From Paracoccaceae bacterium (GTDB taxonomy: Bacteria; Pseudomonadota; Alphaproteobacteria; Rhodobacterales; Rhodobacteraceae): a DNA stretch of 46,931 nucleotides. The stretch spans positions 1-46,931 of the forward strand of contig JAFWNM010000025.1 of NCBI GenBank assembly GCA_017510335.1, read 5' to 3'. Positions within the stretch are counted from its first letter, which is position 1, and every line of letters begins with the position of its first letter. The notes under the pieces are model-generated. The model worked only from the letters and a program-made list of their open reading frames with translations, ran no database searches and had not been told where the DNA came from. Shown piece by piece: positions 7,032-14,627 of this stretch. The position numbers were made by a program, and so were the translations under genes.

Positions 7032-8387
7032 ATGGGCATCCTCGATCTGTTCCGCCGTACAGTTGAAAAGCCGACAGGCGTTCGCGCCTATGACGCTGCC
7101 ACGGCAAGCAGTTCCCGGTTCAACGCAGGGCAGAATAGATTTGCGAGCTATGGGCCGGAAACCATTGCTGCGAACCCTTCGATCAGAAGCCGCGCCCGAT
7201 ACGCTGCTGAAAATAACGCGCTTGCGGTTTCCGCTGTTGCGGCATGGGTGGACGCGACAATCGGCGCGGGTATGGTCCCGACCAGTCAGCATCCCGATCC
7301 AGAGACGCGGAAGGCACTGGACGCTTACTTTGCAAAATGGGCGAAGCGGGCAGATGCCAGCGGGCGCGGCGATTTCTGGGCGATGCAGGCAGCAATCGTG
7401 AAAGGGCAGCGGATCGATGGGGAAGCCTTCGCAATGTGGCGGGGCGAAAAGTTGCTGCAACTGCCCCCGGAACAGATTGCCGATCTGACAACGGACAACA
7501 TCGCAGCCGGTATCGAACTGAATGACGATGGCGCAGCCATTGCGTTTCATGTTCACCCGACGCGCCCGGATGCCATTCAGGCTACCTATGCGCCGCCCGT
7601 GCGAGTCAGCGCAGCCGACATGATGCATGTCTTTGAACCTGCTGGCCCCGGTGCCGTTCGTGGCGTGAGTCCCCTTGCGCCGATCCTGCTGGCCTTGTCA
7701 GAACTGGACAGCGCCGAAGACGCGCTGCTGACACAGACGAAAATCGCTGCGCTGCTGAGTGTCATTCTGACGAATGAATCCGATCACGGTAGCGAAGACC
7801 CGCTAGCCGATGGTCAGAGTCTAGAACCGGGCGCGATCCTGCGCTTGCCCGCCAACTATAAAGTGACGGCAGTTACCCCCCAGCAATCGCAACAAGCTGG
7901 TGAGTTCCTGCGACACCTGACACACCGCATTGCGTCGGGCGTGGGCGTCCCGGTCTGGCTGGTCACAGGCGATGTGTCGCAGGCCAACTATTCAAGCCTT
8001 CGTGCTGCCCTTGTCGCTTTTCGGCAACGTGTCGAACGCTACCAGTTTCAAACGCTGGTCCCGCAATTCCTTGATCCTGTCTGGCGTCGGGTTGCGACCA
8101 TGGCCGCGTTGGAATTGGGGTTAGAGATCAACGACGAACTGTTTGATGTGGAGTTTATTCCGCCTGCGCAGCCTTGGGTTGATCCCGCCAAAGATGCCCG
8201 CGCAGTAATCGAACAGATGGACGCTGGCTTGATGAGCCGCCGCCAAGCCGTCGCAGCACTGGGCTACAGCGTCGAAAAGCTGGACGCCGAAATCGCAGCC
8301 GACCGCGCGCGCGAAGCCAAACTGGGCCTTACCTTCAGCGCCGCCAGTCAACAAAATGTTGAACAAAAGGTAAACAAAAATGAATAA
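7032..8387 (+). CDS. Phage portal protein, lambda gpB family
   Basis: A 451-residue portal subunit. It has the lambda-family start (GILDLFRR), the early helical stretch SIRSRARYAAENNALAVSAV, the central WRGEKLLQLPPEQIADL strand region and the late LVTGDVSQANYSSLRAAL segment where portals of this family carry the wing and crown helices. Lambda gpB is longer (533), so the C-terminus is short. The portal forms the twelve-fold ring at one head vertex that docks the terminase and later the tail connector. The next gene overlaps it by 8 bp. Together with the capsid gene it shows that this element can in principle build its own procapsid. Confidence 0.92.
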   Translation: MGILDLFRRTVEKPTGVRAYDAATASSSRFNAGQNRFASYGPETIAANPSIRSRARYAAENNALAVSAVAAWVDATIGAGMVPTSQHPDPETRKALDAYFAKWAKRADASGRGDFWAMQAAIVKGQRIDGEAFAMWRGEKLLQLPPEQIADLTTDNIAAGIELNDDGAAIAFHVHPTRPDAIQATYAPPVRVSAADMMHVFEPAGPGAVRGVSPLAPILLALSELDSAEDALLTQTKIAALLSVILTNESDHGSEDPLADGQSLEPGAILRLPANYKVTAVTPQQSQQAGEFLRHLTHRIASGVGVPVWLVTGDVSQANYSSLRAALVAFRQRVERYQFQTLVPQFLDPVWRRVATMAALELGLEINDELFDVEFIPPAQPWVDPAKDARAVIEQMDAGLMSRRQAVAALGYSVEKLDAEIAADRAREAKLGLTFSAASQQNVEQKVNKNE

Positions 8388-10173
8388 GCCTGTAAAATTG
8401 ACGGCCAATCCTGACCGCGCCGCGCGTATTGCAGAACTGCCCGCACCCGGTGTGGACAGCACCGCAGGCGAACGGTTCACGCGAAAAATGCCTTTGGCCG
8501 GTGCCTTCGATAAAGAGGCCCTGACCGTCACGGCAGTCGTCGCAACGGAAACGCCAGTGCAGCGCCGCGATGCGCGTGGCCCTTTCTCGGAAGTTCTCAG
8601 TGCCGCTGGGCTTGTGACGGAAGAGGGCGCGGACGTTCCATTGCTTGAAGACCACACCCAAGCCGCCCGCAAGATTGCCGGGCATAGCTTTATTGTTGAT
8701 GGCCCCTCAGTGCGCGCGACTCTGCGCCTGTCCCAAGCCGACGATTTGGAACCCTTACGCCAGAGGATTGCGGACGGCAGTTTGCGCCACGTTTCCGCTG
8801 GCTATCAAGTTCTCGCATGGCGAGAGACCCGAACCCCTGACGGCACAAGGATCAAGACTGCCACGAAATGGCGGATCTTGGAGGTCAGCCTTGTTCCGAT
8901 TCCTGCTGACCGAAATGCAATCATCCAAAGGAGCGCAGAAATGCCTTTTGACCTTGAAACCCGAACTGCGCTAATCGCGACGTTGCGCAGCGCCTGCAAT
9001 CTGCCCGAGAACTGGGGCGAAGACCTGACCGAAGAAGCCGTGACTGATGAAGAAGTCCGCACGGCGGCGCGCGAAGCCATGTTGACGCGCCAAGCCCCGC
9101 GCATTCGCGTTCGTCAATCGTATGACGACCCGGCGCAAATCCAGACTCGTGCTGCTGATGCGATTGCCTTTCGCATGACAGGCGGGGAACTGCCGGAAGC
9201 CAGCCGCGAATTTGTAAATATGTCGCTTCGCGATCTGGCCGCCGATGCCCTGCAACGCTCGGGCGTTTCGACCCGTGGTCTGTCCGCAGATGACATCTTT
9301 CAACGGGCGCATAGCACATCTGATTTCCCGTTGCTGGTCTCTAACGCAATGGGCAAAGTTGCTGCGCAGGCATACCAAGCCGCCGAAAGCCCTCTGAAGG
9401 CACTGGCACGGCAGCGGACGTTGCCTAACTTCAAGACTTCGACCGCCATTCGCCTTGGCGAGATGGGGCGTCTTGAAGAGATGACCGAACAGGGCGAGTT
9501 CAAACACACAAGCCGCGCTGAAGGCGGTGAAACCATGTCGCTGAAGACCTTTGGCCGCGCAATCAATGTGCCGCGCAAGCTGCTGATTGACGACGATTTG
9601 AATCTGCTGGGCGATATGACCAGCGCCATGGGCCAAGCCGCCGCACAGACCGAAGCCGACGAACTGGTAAAGCTGCTGACCGGCAACCCCGCCATGTCGG
9701 ATGGCAACCCTGTTTTCCACACCAGCCGGGGGAATATCGCCACTGGCGCTGGCTCTGCACTGTCTGAAACTGCCTTGTCGAATGCCCGCAAGCATATGCG
9801 GACAGTCAAGGGACTCGACGGCAAGACGATCATCGACGCAAAGCCGCGCTATCTGATCGTGTCGCCTGATCTGGAAACGGCTGCTGAAAAGCTGCTGGCT
9901 TCGATCTATGCCACGACAAGCGAAGACGTGGCAGCATTCGCGGGCAAGTTGATCCCCGTGGTCGAACCCCGCCTGACCGGCAACGCTTGGTATTTGATGG
10001 CAGAGTCGTCGCGCATGGCGTCGATTCAATATGGCTATCTTGCCGCTGCTCAGGGCGTCCAGATTCAGCGCCAAGAGACTTGGGACACGCTGGGCATGAA
10101 GTTCCGGGCATGGCTGGACTTCGGTTGCGGCTGGCTGGATTGGCGCGGGGCCTATCGTGCGGCTGGTGCATAA
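8380..10173 (+). CDS. Prohead protease-major capsid protein fusion
   Basis: A 597-residue polypeptide with two parts. Residues about 30-185 resemble a U35-type prohead protease, with a candidate catalytic histidine in PLLEDHTQ (about 92), serine in RHVSAGY (about 139) and the following strand EVSLVPIPADRNA. Residues about 190-597 are a major capsid protein of the HK97 fold, including ESPLKALARQRTLPNFK, INVPRKLLIDDDLN and the C-terminal FRAWLDFGCGWLDWRG. Fusions of this kind are known in other phages: the protease end and adjacent delta-like helices act as scaffold and are cut off during maturation. AAAGG precedes the ATG, which lies in the portal stop region. This single gene supplies shell, scaffold and protease. 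Confidence 0.92.
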   Translation: MNKPVKLTANPDRAARIAELPAPGVDSTAGERFTRKMPLAGAFDKEALTVTAVVATETPVQRRDARGPFSEVLSAAGLVTEEGADVPLLEDHTQAARKIAGHSFIVDGPSVRATLRLSQADDLEPLRQRIADGSLRHVSAGYQVLAWRETRTPDGTRIKTATKWRILEVSLVPIPADRNAIIQRSAEMPFDLETRTALIATLRSACNLPENWGEDLTEEAVTDEEVRTAAREAMLTRQAPRIRVRQSYDDPAQIQTRAADAIAFRMTGGELPEASREFVNMSLRDLAADALQRSGVSTRGLSADDIFQRAHSTSDFPLLVSNAMGKVAAQAYQAAESPLKALARQRTLPNFKTSTAIRLGEMGRLEEMTEQGEFKHTSRAEGGETMSLKTFGRAINVPRKLLIDDDLNLLGDMTSAMGQAAAQTEADELVKLLTGNPAMSDGNPVFHTSRGNIATGAGSALSETALSNARKHMRTVKGLDGKTIIDAKPRYLIVSPDLETAAEKLLASIYATTSEDVAAFAGKLIPVVEPRLTGNAWYLMAESSRMASIQYGYLAAAQGVQIQRQETWDTLGMKFRAWLDFGCGWLDWRGAYRAAGA

Positions 10174-10388
10174 TGGCGAGTATTTCCGCGCTGCGGGATT
10201 TCCGCGAACAGCTTCAGGATGCCCGGTTCTCGGGCGTCCAAAGCCTGACCGATCAGAACGGCGAACGTGTCGTGTATCGGTCGCAAGCCGAAATTGAACG
10301 GGCCATTGCTGCCCTCGATTCTGAGATCGCACAACTTCAACGGGGCCGGAATGCGTTGATCCGGCTGCAAACCACGAAAGGACTCTGA
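10173..10388 (+). CDS. gpW-like head-tail joining protein
   Basis: A 71-residue protein starting on the last base of the capsid stop codon (TAATG), so translation is coupled. It has the gpW arrangement of two helices around a short hairpin: an N-terminal helix ISALRDFREQLQDARFSG, a VVYRSQAEIE turn-strand segment and a second helix ending in basic RNALIRLQTTKG. In lambda gpW enters the filled head and makes the site where gpFII and the tail bind. Its presence suggests that the satellite head is made ready to accept a siphovirus-type tail from a helper. Assignment rests on size, order and pattern. Confidence 0.8.
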   Translation: MASISALRDFREQLQDARFSGVQSLTDQNGERVVYRSQAEIERAIAALDSEIAQLQRGRNALIRLQTTKGL

Positions 10389-10391
10389 CCA

Positions 10392-10721
10392 ATGGCACGA
10401 AACTACATTCAACCCGGTGACACCATCACCATTCCCGCCCCGGCTGCTGTAGCAGGGGGCTTTCCTGTTGTGGCAGGTGACATTGTAGGCATTGCCCAAG
10501 GTGACGCGGCAATCAACTCCCCTGTCGATGTGAAGTGCAGCGGCGTTTGGGAACTGCCCAAAATTGCCGCAAACAACTTCGCGCTGGGGGCTGCTGTCTA
10601 TTGGGACGCGGGCGACGAACTGGCGACCACCACAGCAACCGACAACACGAAACTGGGCGCTGCTGTCGAAGCCGCGCCCGCTGACACGGCAAGCGTCCGC
10701 GTTCGCCTTTCTGGCTTCTGA
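10392..10721 (+). CDS. DUF2190-like capsid cement/decoration protein
   Basis: A 109-residue, almost wholly beta-strand protein (ARNYIQPGDTITIPAPAAVA, GDIVGIAQGDAAI, FALGAAVYWDAGDEL, GAAVEAAPADTASVRVRL). This is the usual look of DUF2190 proteins, found beside capsid genes in many phages and thought to be head decoration (cement) or stabilising proteins. It begins three bases after the gpW-like stop. It would bind the outside of the shell after expansion. The length is typical for the family. Confidence 0.75.
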   Translation: MARNYIQPGDTITIPAPAAVAGGFPVVAGDIVGIAQGDAAINSPVDVKCSGVWELPKIAANNFALGAAVYWDAGDELATTTATDNTKLGAAVEAAPADTASVRVRLSGF

Positions 10722-10729
10722 AAGGAAAA

Positions 10730-10930
10730 ATGACCATGGCTAAACTTTACTCAAAAACCAAGATCATCCGGGGGGATGAAGTAATTCCCAAGCAGACCGT
10801 CTTCGACGCCACGCCTTCTGAGGCAAAGCAATTCGACGTTCTGAAGGCCGCACGTCCAGCAACCGCTGACGAAGTGAAAGCCCATGCTGAAGCAGAAGCC
10901 AAGGCAAACGGCAAAGCGTTCGCAGGCTGA
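10730..10930 (+). CDS. Small hypothetical protein in head operon
   Basis: A 66-residue protein with AAAGGAA just before its ATG; a second ATG two codons later is equally possible. It begins AKLYSKTKIIRGDEVIPKQT, then turns into an alanine- and lysine-rich helix that ends KANGKAFAG. Short proteins of this kind often follow DUF2190 genes in head operons, but I cannot name a function. It is the last gene of the head operon before the excisionase-like gene. Confidence 0.65.
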   Translation: MTMAKLYSKTKIIRGDEVIPKQTVFDATPSEAKQFDVLKAARPATADEVKAHAEAEAKANGKAFAG

Positions 10931-10934
10931 TCCG

Positions 10935-11186
10935 ATGACCGCTGCCCGCTCACACAACACGCCGATTCTGCCACTGCCGACGCAGCGGGCCTTGTCGCGT
11001 TTGCGGGCAGCGGAATATCTCGACATGAGCCCGAACACCTTTGATCGCATGGTGAAGGACGGGCTGATGCCTGCGCCTATTGCGATCTATGGCAGAAAAG
11101 TTTGGGACGTGAGGGCAATCGACGCGGCCTTTGACATCTTGTCAGGGGTAGGCGACTCGCCCCATGCTGCAAACCCATGGGGCTGA
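10935..11186 (+). CDS. AlpA/excisionase-like HTH protein
   Basis: An 83-residue DNA-binding protein: RLRAAEYLDMSPNTFDRMVK forms the helix-turn-helix, followed by a wing-like stretch GLMPAPIAIYGRKVWDVRAI. This is the pattern of HTH_17/AlpA and excisionase proteins. AlpA of P4-type elements activates integrase expression and excision. Position just before the integrase gene fits an excision or integrase-control role. The start at 10935 lies four bases after the previous stop. An extended start inside the previous gene has no support. Confidence 0.75.
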   Translation: MTAARSHNTPILPLPTQRALSRLRAAEYLDMSPNTFDRMVKDGLMPAPIAIYGRKVWDVRAIDAAFDILSGVGDSPHAANPWG

Positions 11187-11202
11187 TCCCATGGAGAACA
11201 GC

Positions 11203-12273
11203 ATGAAAGTCAAAATCAAATATGTGGTGGAGGATACTGACCGGCATGGAAACGTCCGCGTTTACCTGCGCAAAGACGGTCGAAAAGTCCGCTTGCGCGG
11301 ACCGTTGGGCTCGCCCGAATTCTGGCGCGAGTATCATGCCGCGCTGAAACCGCCGCCCAAAGTCAGGGGCGAAAAGAAGGCCATTCCCGGCACGATCCAG
11401 AAGGGGACGATGCGATGGCTGGTGGCCCAATACACCGCGTCGGGCATGTTCAAGCAGCTTGGGGCCAAAACGCAGAAGGACCGCCGCGCCACGCTGGAAC
11501 GCTTTTGCAGCAATGTTCCCATTGGCGGCACGACGCCGGACGGTGAAAAGCCGTTCGACCTATTGCAGGCGAAACATATCCGCCTGCGCCGCGATGCGCT
11601 GGTGGCAACACCAGAGGCCGCGAACACCATGCTTAAGGCTATCAAGCAGGTGTTTAAGTTCGCGGTGCAGTATGAGCATCTAGACCGGAACCCGGCTATA
11701 GACGTGGGGCCGCTGAAGTCGAAAGGTGACGGCTATCATAGCTGGACGCTGGACGAAATCGAGCGGTTCGAGAATGCGCACCCGGTCGGCACAACGGCAC
11801 GGCTGGCCTTGTCTTTGGCACTCTATACCGGCCAGCGACGTTCCGATCTTGTAAAGTTCGGAAAGCAACATGTCCGCGACGGGTGGCTGGTCTTCACGCA
11901 GTTCAAAGGGCGCGACAACAAACCAGTCCGGCTTGAACTTCCGATCATCCCGGAACTGCAACGCATCATCGACGCATCCCCGACGGGTGATCTGGCCTTT
12001 CTTGTGACGGCTTACGGCAAGCCGTTCACAGCAGCCGGGTTCGGCAACAGGATGCGGGGATGGTGTGACAAGGCTGGGCTGTCCGATTGCTCGACACACG
12101 GACTGAGGAAAGCGGCTGCTGCAAGGCTAGCTGAACTCGGTTGCACTGAGTTCGAGATTATGGCGATCACTGGTCACCAGACCAGTAAGGAGGTTACGCG
12201 CTATACCAAAGCCGCATCGCAACGGGTTCGCGCGGCATCCGCGCTGGCCAAAATGTCCGGGGGCAAACCCTGA
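11203..12273 (+). CDS. int: Tyrosine-recombinase integrase of element 1
   Basis: A 356-residue site-specific recombinase. The N-terminal 90 residues are strand-rich (an arm-binding type domain), then comes a SAM-like core-binding domain (about 100-185) and the catalytic domain. Visible catalytic residues are arginine in TGQRRSD (about 211), the HxxR of HGLRKAAA (about 299-302), histidine in GHQTS (about 325) and the nucleophile tyrosine in RYTKAASQ (about 334). The start at 11203 is chosen for GGAG seven bases upstream; ATG 11191 is in frame but less well placed. It lies 90 bp from the att core at 12362 and next to two GTGGGACA sites, so it should catalyse integration into and excision from the tRNA-Glu end. 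Confidence 0.92.
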   Translation: MKVKIKYVVEDTDRHGNVRVYLRKDGRKVRLRGPLGSPEFWREYHAALKPPPKVRGEKKAIPGTIQKGTMRWLVAQYTASGMFKQLGAKTQKDRRATLERFCSNVPIGGTTPDGEKPFDLLQAKHIRLRRDALVATPEAANTMLKAIKQVFKFAVQYEHLDRNPAIDVGPLKSKGDGYHSWTLDEIERFENAHPVGTTARLALSLALYTGQRRSDLVKFGKQHVRDGWLVFTQFKGRDNKPVRLELPIIPELQRIIDASPTGDLAFLVTAYGKPFTAAGFGNRMRGWCDKAGLSDCSTHGLRKAAAARLAELGCTEFEIMAITGHQTSKEVTRYTKAASQRVRAASALAKMSGGKP

Positions 12274-12280
12274 ACGAAAG

Positions 12281-12316
12281 TGTCCCACTTTCGAACCAGT
12301 TTGACGCAGTGGGACA
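12281..12316. promoter_or_regulatory. Element 1 right arm sites (inverted GTGGGACA pair)
   Basis: TGTCCCAC at 12281-12288 and GTGGGACA at 12309-12316 lie between the integrase stop and the att core, which begins 45 bp further on. They match the pair at the left end of element 1, and no such pair was noticed in element 2. This is the expected place for the second arm of attP. Confidence 0.55.
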
Positions 12317-12361
12317 AAATTGAAGGCTAGGTCGCTGATATTGTTGGAATAAATATCAAAG

Positions 12362-12377
12362 TGGCAGCCCGTAGGGG
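12362..12377. repeat. att site, junction of the two elements
   Basis: The second identical TGGCAGCCCGTAGGGG copy. To its left is the element 1 integrase end with its GTGGGACA arms; to its right the element 2 integrase end with its own arm repeats. It is the hybrid junction expected when one element has integrated next to another that uses the same tRNA target. Confidence 0.85.
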
Positions 12378-12459
12378 ACCAAACCGCTTGTTTCATGTAA
12401 TGCCATGCAAGCCCGAAATCCCTTATTTTTAACAATAGTTTGCGATTTCACTTGTTCAC

Positions 12460-12511
12460 CGCCTTTCATGCCCTTACGTTGCAGAACATGACTAAGGGCA
12501 GAATGAAGGGC
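12460..12511. promoter_or_regulatory. Element 2 left arm motif (bipartite)
   Basis: CGCCTTTCATG begins at 12460 and TAAGGGCAGA at 12493, 33 bp apart. The same two words with the same 33-bp spacing and orientation recur at the other end of element 2 (20703 and 20736). Here the two halves also form a loose large dyad, since TGCCCTTA lies at 12469-12476. It lies 83 bp inside the att core and just before the integrase start at 12520. It probably is an integrase arm site, possibly also an integrase-gene operator. Confidence 0.55.
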
Positions 12512-12519
12512 GGGCCAAT

Positions 12520-13878
12520 ATGCCACCAAGAGCCAAGGAACTGACACCGGCGCAGATCAAGAACCTGAAACACCCCGGCGGGGAAAAGCCCGTCAAGGTT
12601 GCCGTGGGGGGCGTGTCTGGTCTGCATATCCAGATATGGCCTAGCGGGGCGAAATCGTGGGTATTGCGCACCCGTTACGGGGAATGGGCCGAAACTCGCC
12701 TTTCCGATGGCACTATTCAGCGCGGGCGCAAGAAACGCGAAATCGGGCTGGGGGCTTATCCCGACATCTTGCCCGGTGCAGCGCGTGACAAGGCCAGAGA
12801 GGCCAAGGCCAAGCTGGAAGCGGGGATTGACCCTATCGCAGAGAGAAAGGCCACACAGGCGGCGCTAATCGCGGCGGCGCGCCGGGGGATGACCTTTGCC
12901 GAGGCTTTCGACAAATACGCGGCGCAGAAGGTTAAGGAATTCAGCTCAGAACGATACAAGACGCAATGGCGCAGGAGCGTTGAAACCTACGCCTTGCCCG
13001 AAATCGGCAAGTTGGCCGTGCAGGACGTGACATTGCAGGACGTGCAGCGCGTGCTAGTGCCGATCTGGGAAAGCCACACGGAAACCGCGTCAAAGCTACG
13101 CCAGAAGATCGAGGGCGTTCTGTCATGGGCCACCGTGTCGGGCTATCGCAAAGGCGACAATCCGGCGCGCTGGTCTGGCAATCTGGAACTGGTCATGCCG
13201 AAAGCGTCCAAGGTGGCGAATGCACAGAATTACCCGGCGTTGCAGCTTGGGGACGTGTCGCGCTGGTGGCAGGCATTGCAAGCCCGCGATGGCATGGGGG
13301 CGCAGGCGTTGGCGTTTCAGGCGATGACCGCGACCCGATCCGGCGCAATCCGTTTTGCGACTTGGGGCGAAATTGACTTGAAAGCGAAGGTCTGGACGAT
13401 CCAGCCGGGGCGGCAATCGTCAAAGATACCGGCCAACGAACCTGCAAAACGCATTCCCCTGACCGAACCCATGGTGGCGCTGCTGGAAGCCCTGCCAAGG
13501 TTGGACGGTTCCGACCTTGTTTTCTGGGCACCGCGTGGCGGGGCGCTATCGGATGCGACTATGGGCAAGGTTATGCGCACGATCCATGAGGCCGATCAGA
13601 AAGCGGGCGGCAAGGGCTATGTGGACGCAAAGACGGGGGAACAGGCGGTTCCGCACGGGATGCGCAGTGCGTTTAGAACTTGGGTTGCAGAGCGCACCAA
13701 TTTTGACGGAGACTTGGCCGAGGTTGCTTTGTTTCACAAGGTGGGCAGCAAGGTTGCGCAGGCATACAACCGCGCCGAACAAGTGGAAAAGCGGCGTCAC
13801 ATGATGGCGGCTTGGGGCGAATTCTTGGCAGGTCGCAAACCGTCGAAAGTGGTGCAGCTACAGGGGGCGCGGGGATGA
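12520..13878 (+). CDS. int: Tyrosine-recombinase integrase of element 2, P4 type
   Basis: A 452-residue integrase of the P4 branch. The N-terminus (1-110) carries the DUF4102-type arm-binding domain (LTPAQIKNLK, GLHIQIWPSGAKSW, REIGLGAYPDI). A core-binding domain follows (about 125-215, TFAEAFDKYAAQKVKEF), then the catalytic domain with arginine in TATRSGAIR (about 271), HxxR in HGMRSAFR (about 379-382), histidine in LFHKVG (about 405) and tyrosine in AQAYNRA (about 415). P4-type integrases typically target tRNA 3' ends, which fits the tRNA-Glu copies. It is only distantly like the element 1 integrase, so two unrelated elements seem to share one target. ATGA overlap couples it to the next gene. 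Confidence 0.93.
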   Translation: MPPRAKELTPAQIKNLKHPGGEKPVKVAVGGVSGLHIQIWPSGAKSWVLRTRYGEWAETRLSDGTIQRGRKKREIGLGAYPDILPGAARDKAREAKAKLEAGIDPIAERKATQAALIAAARRGMTFAEAFDKYAAQKVKEFSSERYKTQWRRSVETYALPEIGKLAVQDVTLQDVQRVLVPIWESHTETASKLRQKIEGVLSWATVSGYRKGDNPARWSGNLELVMPKASKVANAQNYPALQLGDVSRWWQALQARDGMGAQALAFQAMTATRSGAIRFATWGEIDLKAKVWTIQPGRQSSKIPANEPAKRIPLTEPMVALLEALPRLDGSDLVFWAPRGGALSDATMGKVMRTIHEADQKAGGKGYVDAKTGEQAVPHGMRSAFRTWVAERTNFDGDLAEVALFHKVGSKVAQAYNRAEQVEKRRHMMAAWGEFLAGRKPSKVVQLQGARG

Positions 13879-14285
13879 TTTTGTCTAATCAATGGATCAC
13901 ACCGCTTGTTGTTCGCGCTGGGCGCGCGTTCATTGCCGCAAAAGGCAAAGACCCAGCGGTTGAGGGCGCAGCTTTGGCGGAATGGCTCAGAAGCGGCGCT
14001 GAAATTGGACCCGCTGAACGTGAAATGTTAGCCGACCTTGTAACAGGAGAATGGCGGGACCGAAAAGGAGCAAAGCCGCGCAAGTCACCGGGCCATTCGC
14101 GCGCAAAGGAAATCGTCGCAGACCTTAATTCCCGTTTGCAGAAATATGGTCCCAAAATGGGCGAAGCCGCAAGACAAGATACCGCTAATGCTTTCGGTAT
14201 AAGCGTTCGCACCCTCTCAAGGTATATGAAGGAAGCCAAAGAACTTGAGCAAGCGATAAAACGCGTCACGCCATCTGCCAAATAA
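13875..14285 (+). CDS. Hypothetical protein with C-terminal helix-turn-helix
   Basis: A 136-residue protein whose ATG overlaps the integrase stop (ATGA). The N-terminal half (LVVRAGRAFIAAKGKD, EGAALAEWLRSGAEIGPAER) is helical and unfamiliar. The C-terminal half holds a probable HTH, TANAFGISVRTLSRYMKEAK, of the kind found in small phage DNA-binding and Fis-like proteins. It may regulate the integrase operon or serve in excision; this is inference. Its stop codon lies inside a 9-bp hairpin that may terminate the transcript. Confidence 0.65.
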   Translation: MILSNQWITPLVVRAGRAFIAAKGKDPAVEGAALAEWLRSGAEIGPAEREMLADLVTGEWRDRKGAKPRKSPGHSRAKEIVADLNSRLQKYGPKMGEAARQDTANAFGISVRTLSRYMKEAKELEQAIKRVTPSAK

Positions 14286-14300
14286 ATGGTATTATTTGGC
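14277..14300 (+). terminator. Hairpin at the end of the integrase operon
   Basis: GCCAAATAA (14277-14285) and TTATTTGGC (14292-14300) form a perfect 9-bp stem with a 6-base loop, containing the stop codon of the preceding gene. The following sequence has only a broken T run, so it may be a weak terminator or a stabilising 3' hairpin. Confidence 0.4.
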
Positions 14301-14343
14301 GGTTGCTTCCTTTTGCAAAACGGAAATTCTTGCTCTTAATGGG

Positions 14344-14379
14344 TTGTTATCAGGTTATTCCAAGAAAGGCCGATAACAA
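14344..14379 (+). promoter_or_regulatory. 8-bp inverted repeat around the ribosome site of the AlpA-like gene
   Basis: TTGTTATC (14344-14351) and GATAACAA (14372-14379) are perfect inverted copies enclosing 20 bases that include the AAAGG ribosome site; the second copy reaches the first base of the ATG. It could be an operator for a dimeric repressor or an mRNA hairpin controlling translation of the AlpA-like gene. Confidence 0.45.
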
Positions 14380-14627
14380 TGCAAACACAGACCGAACTTT
14401 CCCGCGCGGCGTTCAAGGCAACGCATGGGCATGATGCGGGCCAGACATTCCTGACCGGGCCACAGGTGCAAGAGCGTTACCAGAAAAGCCATGTCACGCT
14501 TTGGCGCTGGATCCGCGACCCGGACCTTGCCTTTCCGCAACCGATGAAGATTAACCGCCTGAATTACTGGCGCTTGTCCGATCTGGAACAATGGGAAGCC
14601 GCGCAGGCCATGCAGGGGGCCGCGTGA
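14379..14627 (+). CDS. AlpA-like HTH regulator of element 2
   Basis: An 82-residue DNA-binding protein: FLTGPQVQERYQKSHVTLWR carries the helix-turn-helix and FPQPMKINRLNYWRLSDLEQ the wing, the AlpA/HTH_17 pattern. AlpA proteins of P4-like and phage-inducible islands switch on excision and replication genes. A strong AAAGG precedes the start, and the gene sits at the head of the replication module, 4 bp overlapped with the next ORF. It is probably the activator that launches the primase operon. Regulation by the inverted repeat over its start is likely. Confidence 0.8.
   Translation: MQTQTELSRAAFKATHGHDAGQTFLTGPQVQERYQKSHVTLWRWIRDPDLAFPQPMKINRLNYWRLSDLEQWEAAQAMQGAA

Larger units (their letters stand above)
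344..12377 (+). mobile_element. Element 1: capsid-encoding, tailless phage satellite integrated at tRNA-Glu locus
   Basis: Bounded by direct 16-bp copies of the tRNA-Glu 3' end at 344-359 and 12362-12377. In order it has primase-helicase, terS, terL, a reverse-strand cargo block, a possible regulator, portal, protease-capsid fusion, gpW-like, DUF2190-like, a small ORF, an AlpA/excisionase-like protein and an integrase. Two GTGGGACA motifs sit near each end. It has no tail, tape-measure, baseplate, lysin, holin or repressor gene. Capsid-forming phage-inducible islands are known to encode a full head and borrow helper tails; this layout matches. A decayed prophage is the alternative, but no gene is visibly broken and the ends are intact. 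Confidence 0.75.

Noticed and set aside
8971-10398. 475-residue ORF antisense to the protease-capsid gene
   Set aside because: It is the complement of a strongly supported capsid gene, with H/R/Q-rich composition typical of GC-rich shadows.
344-12377. Gene transfer agent cluster
   Set aside because: Rhodobacterales GTA clusters have tail genes and a different head module and lack integrase, primase and att repeats; element 1 has these mobile features instead.
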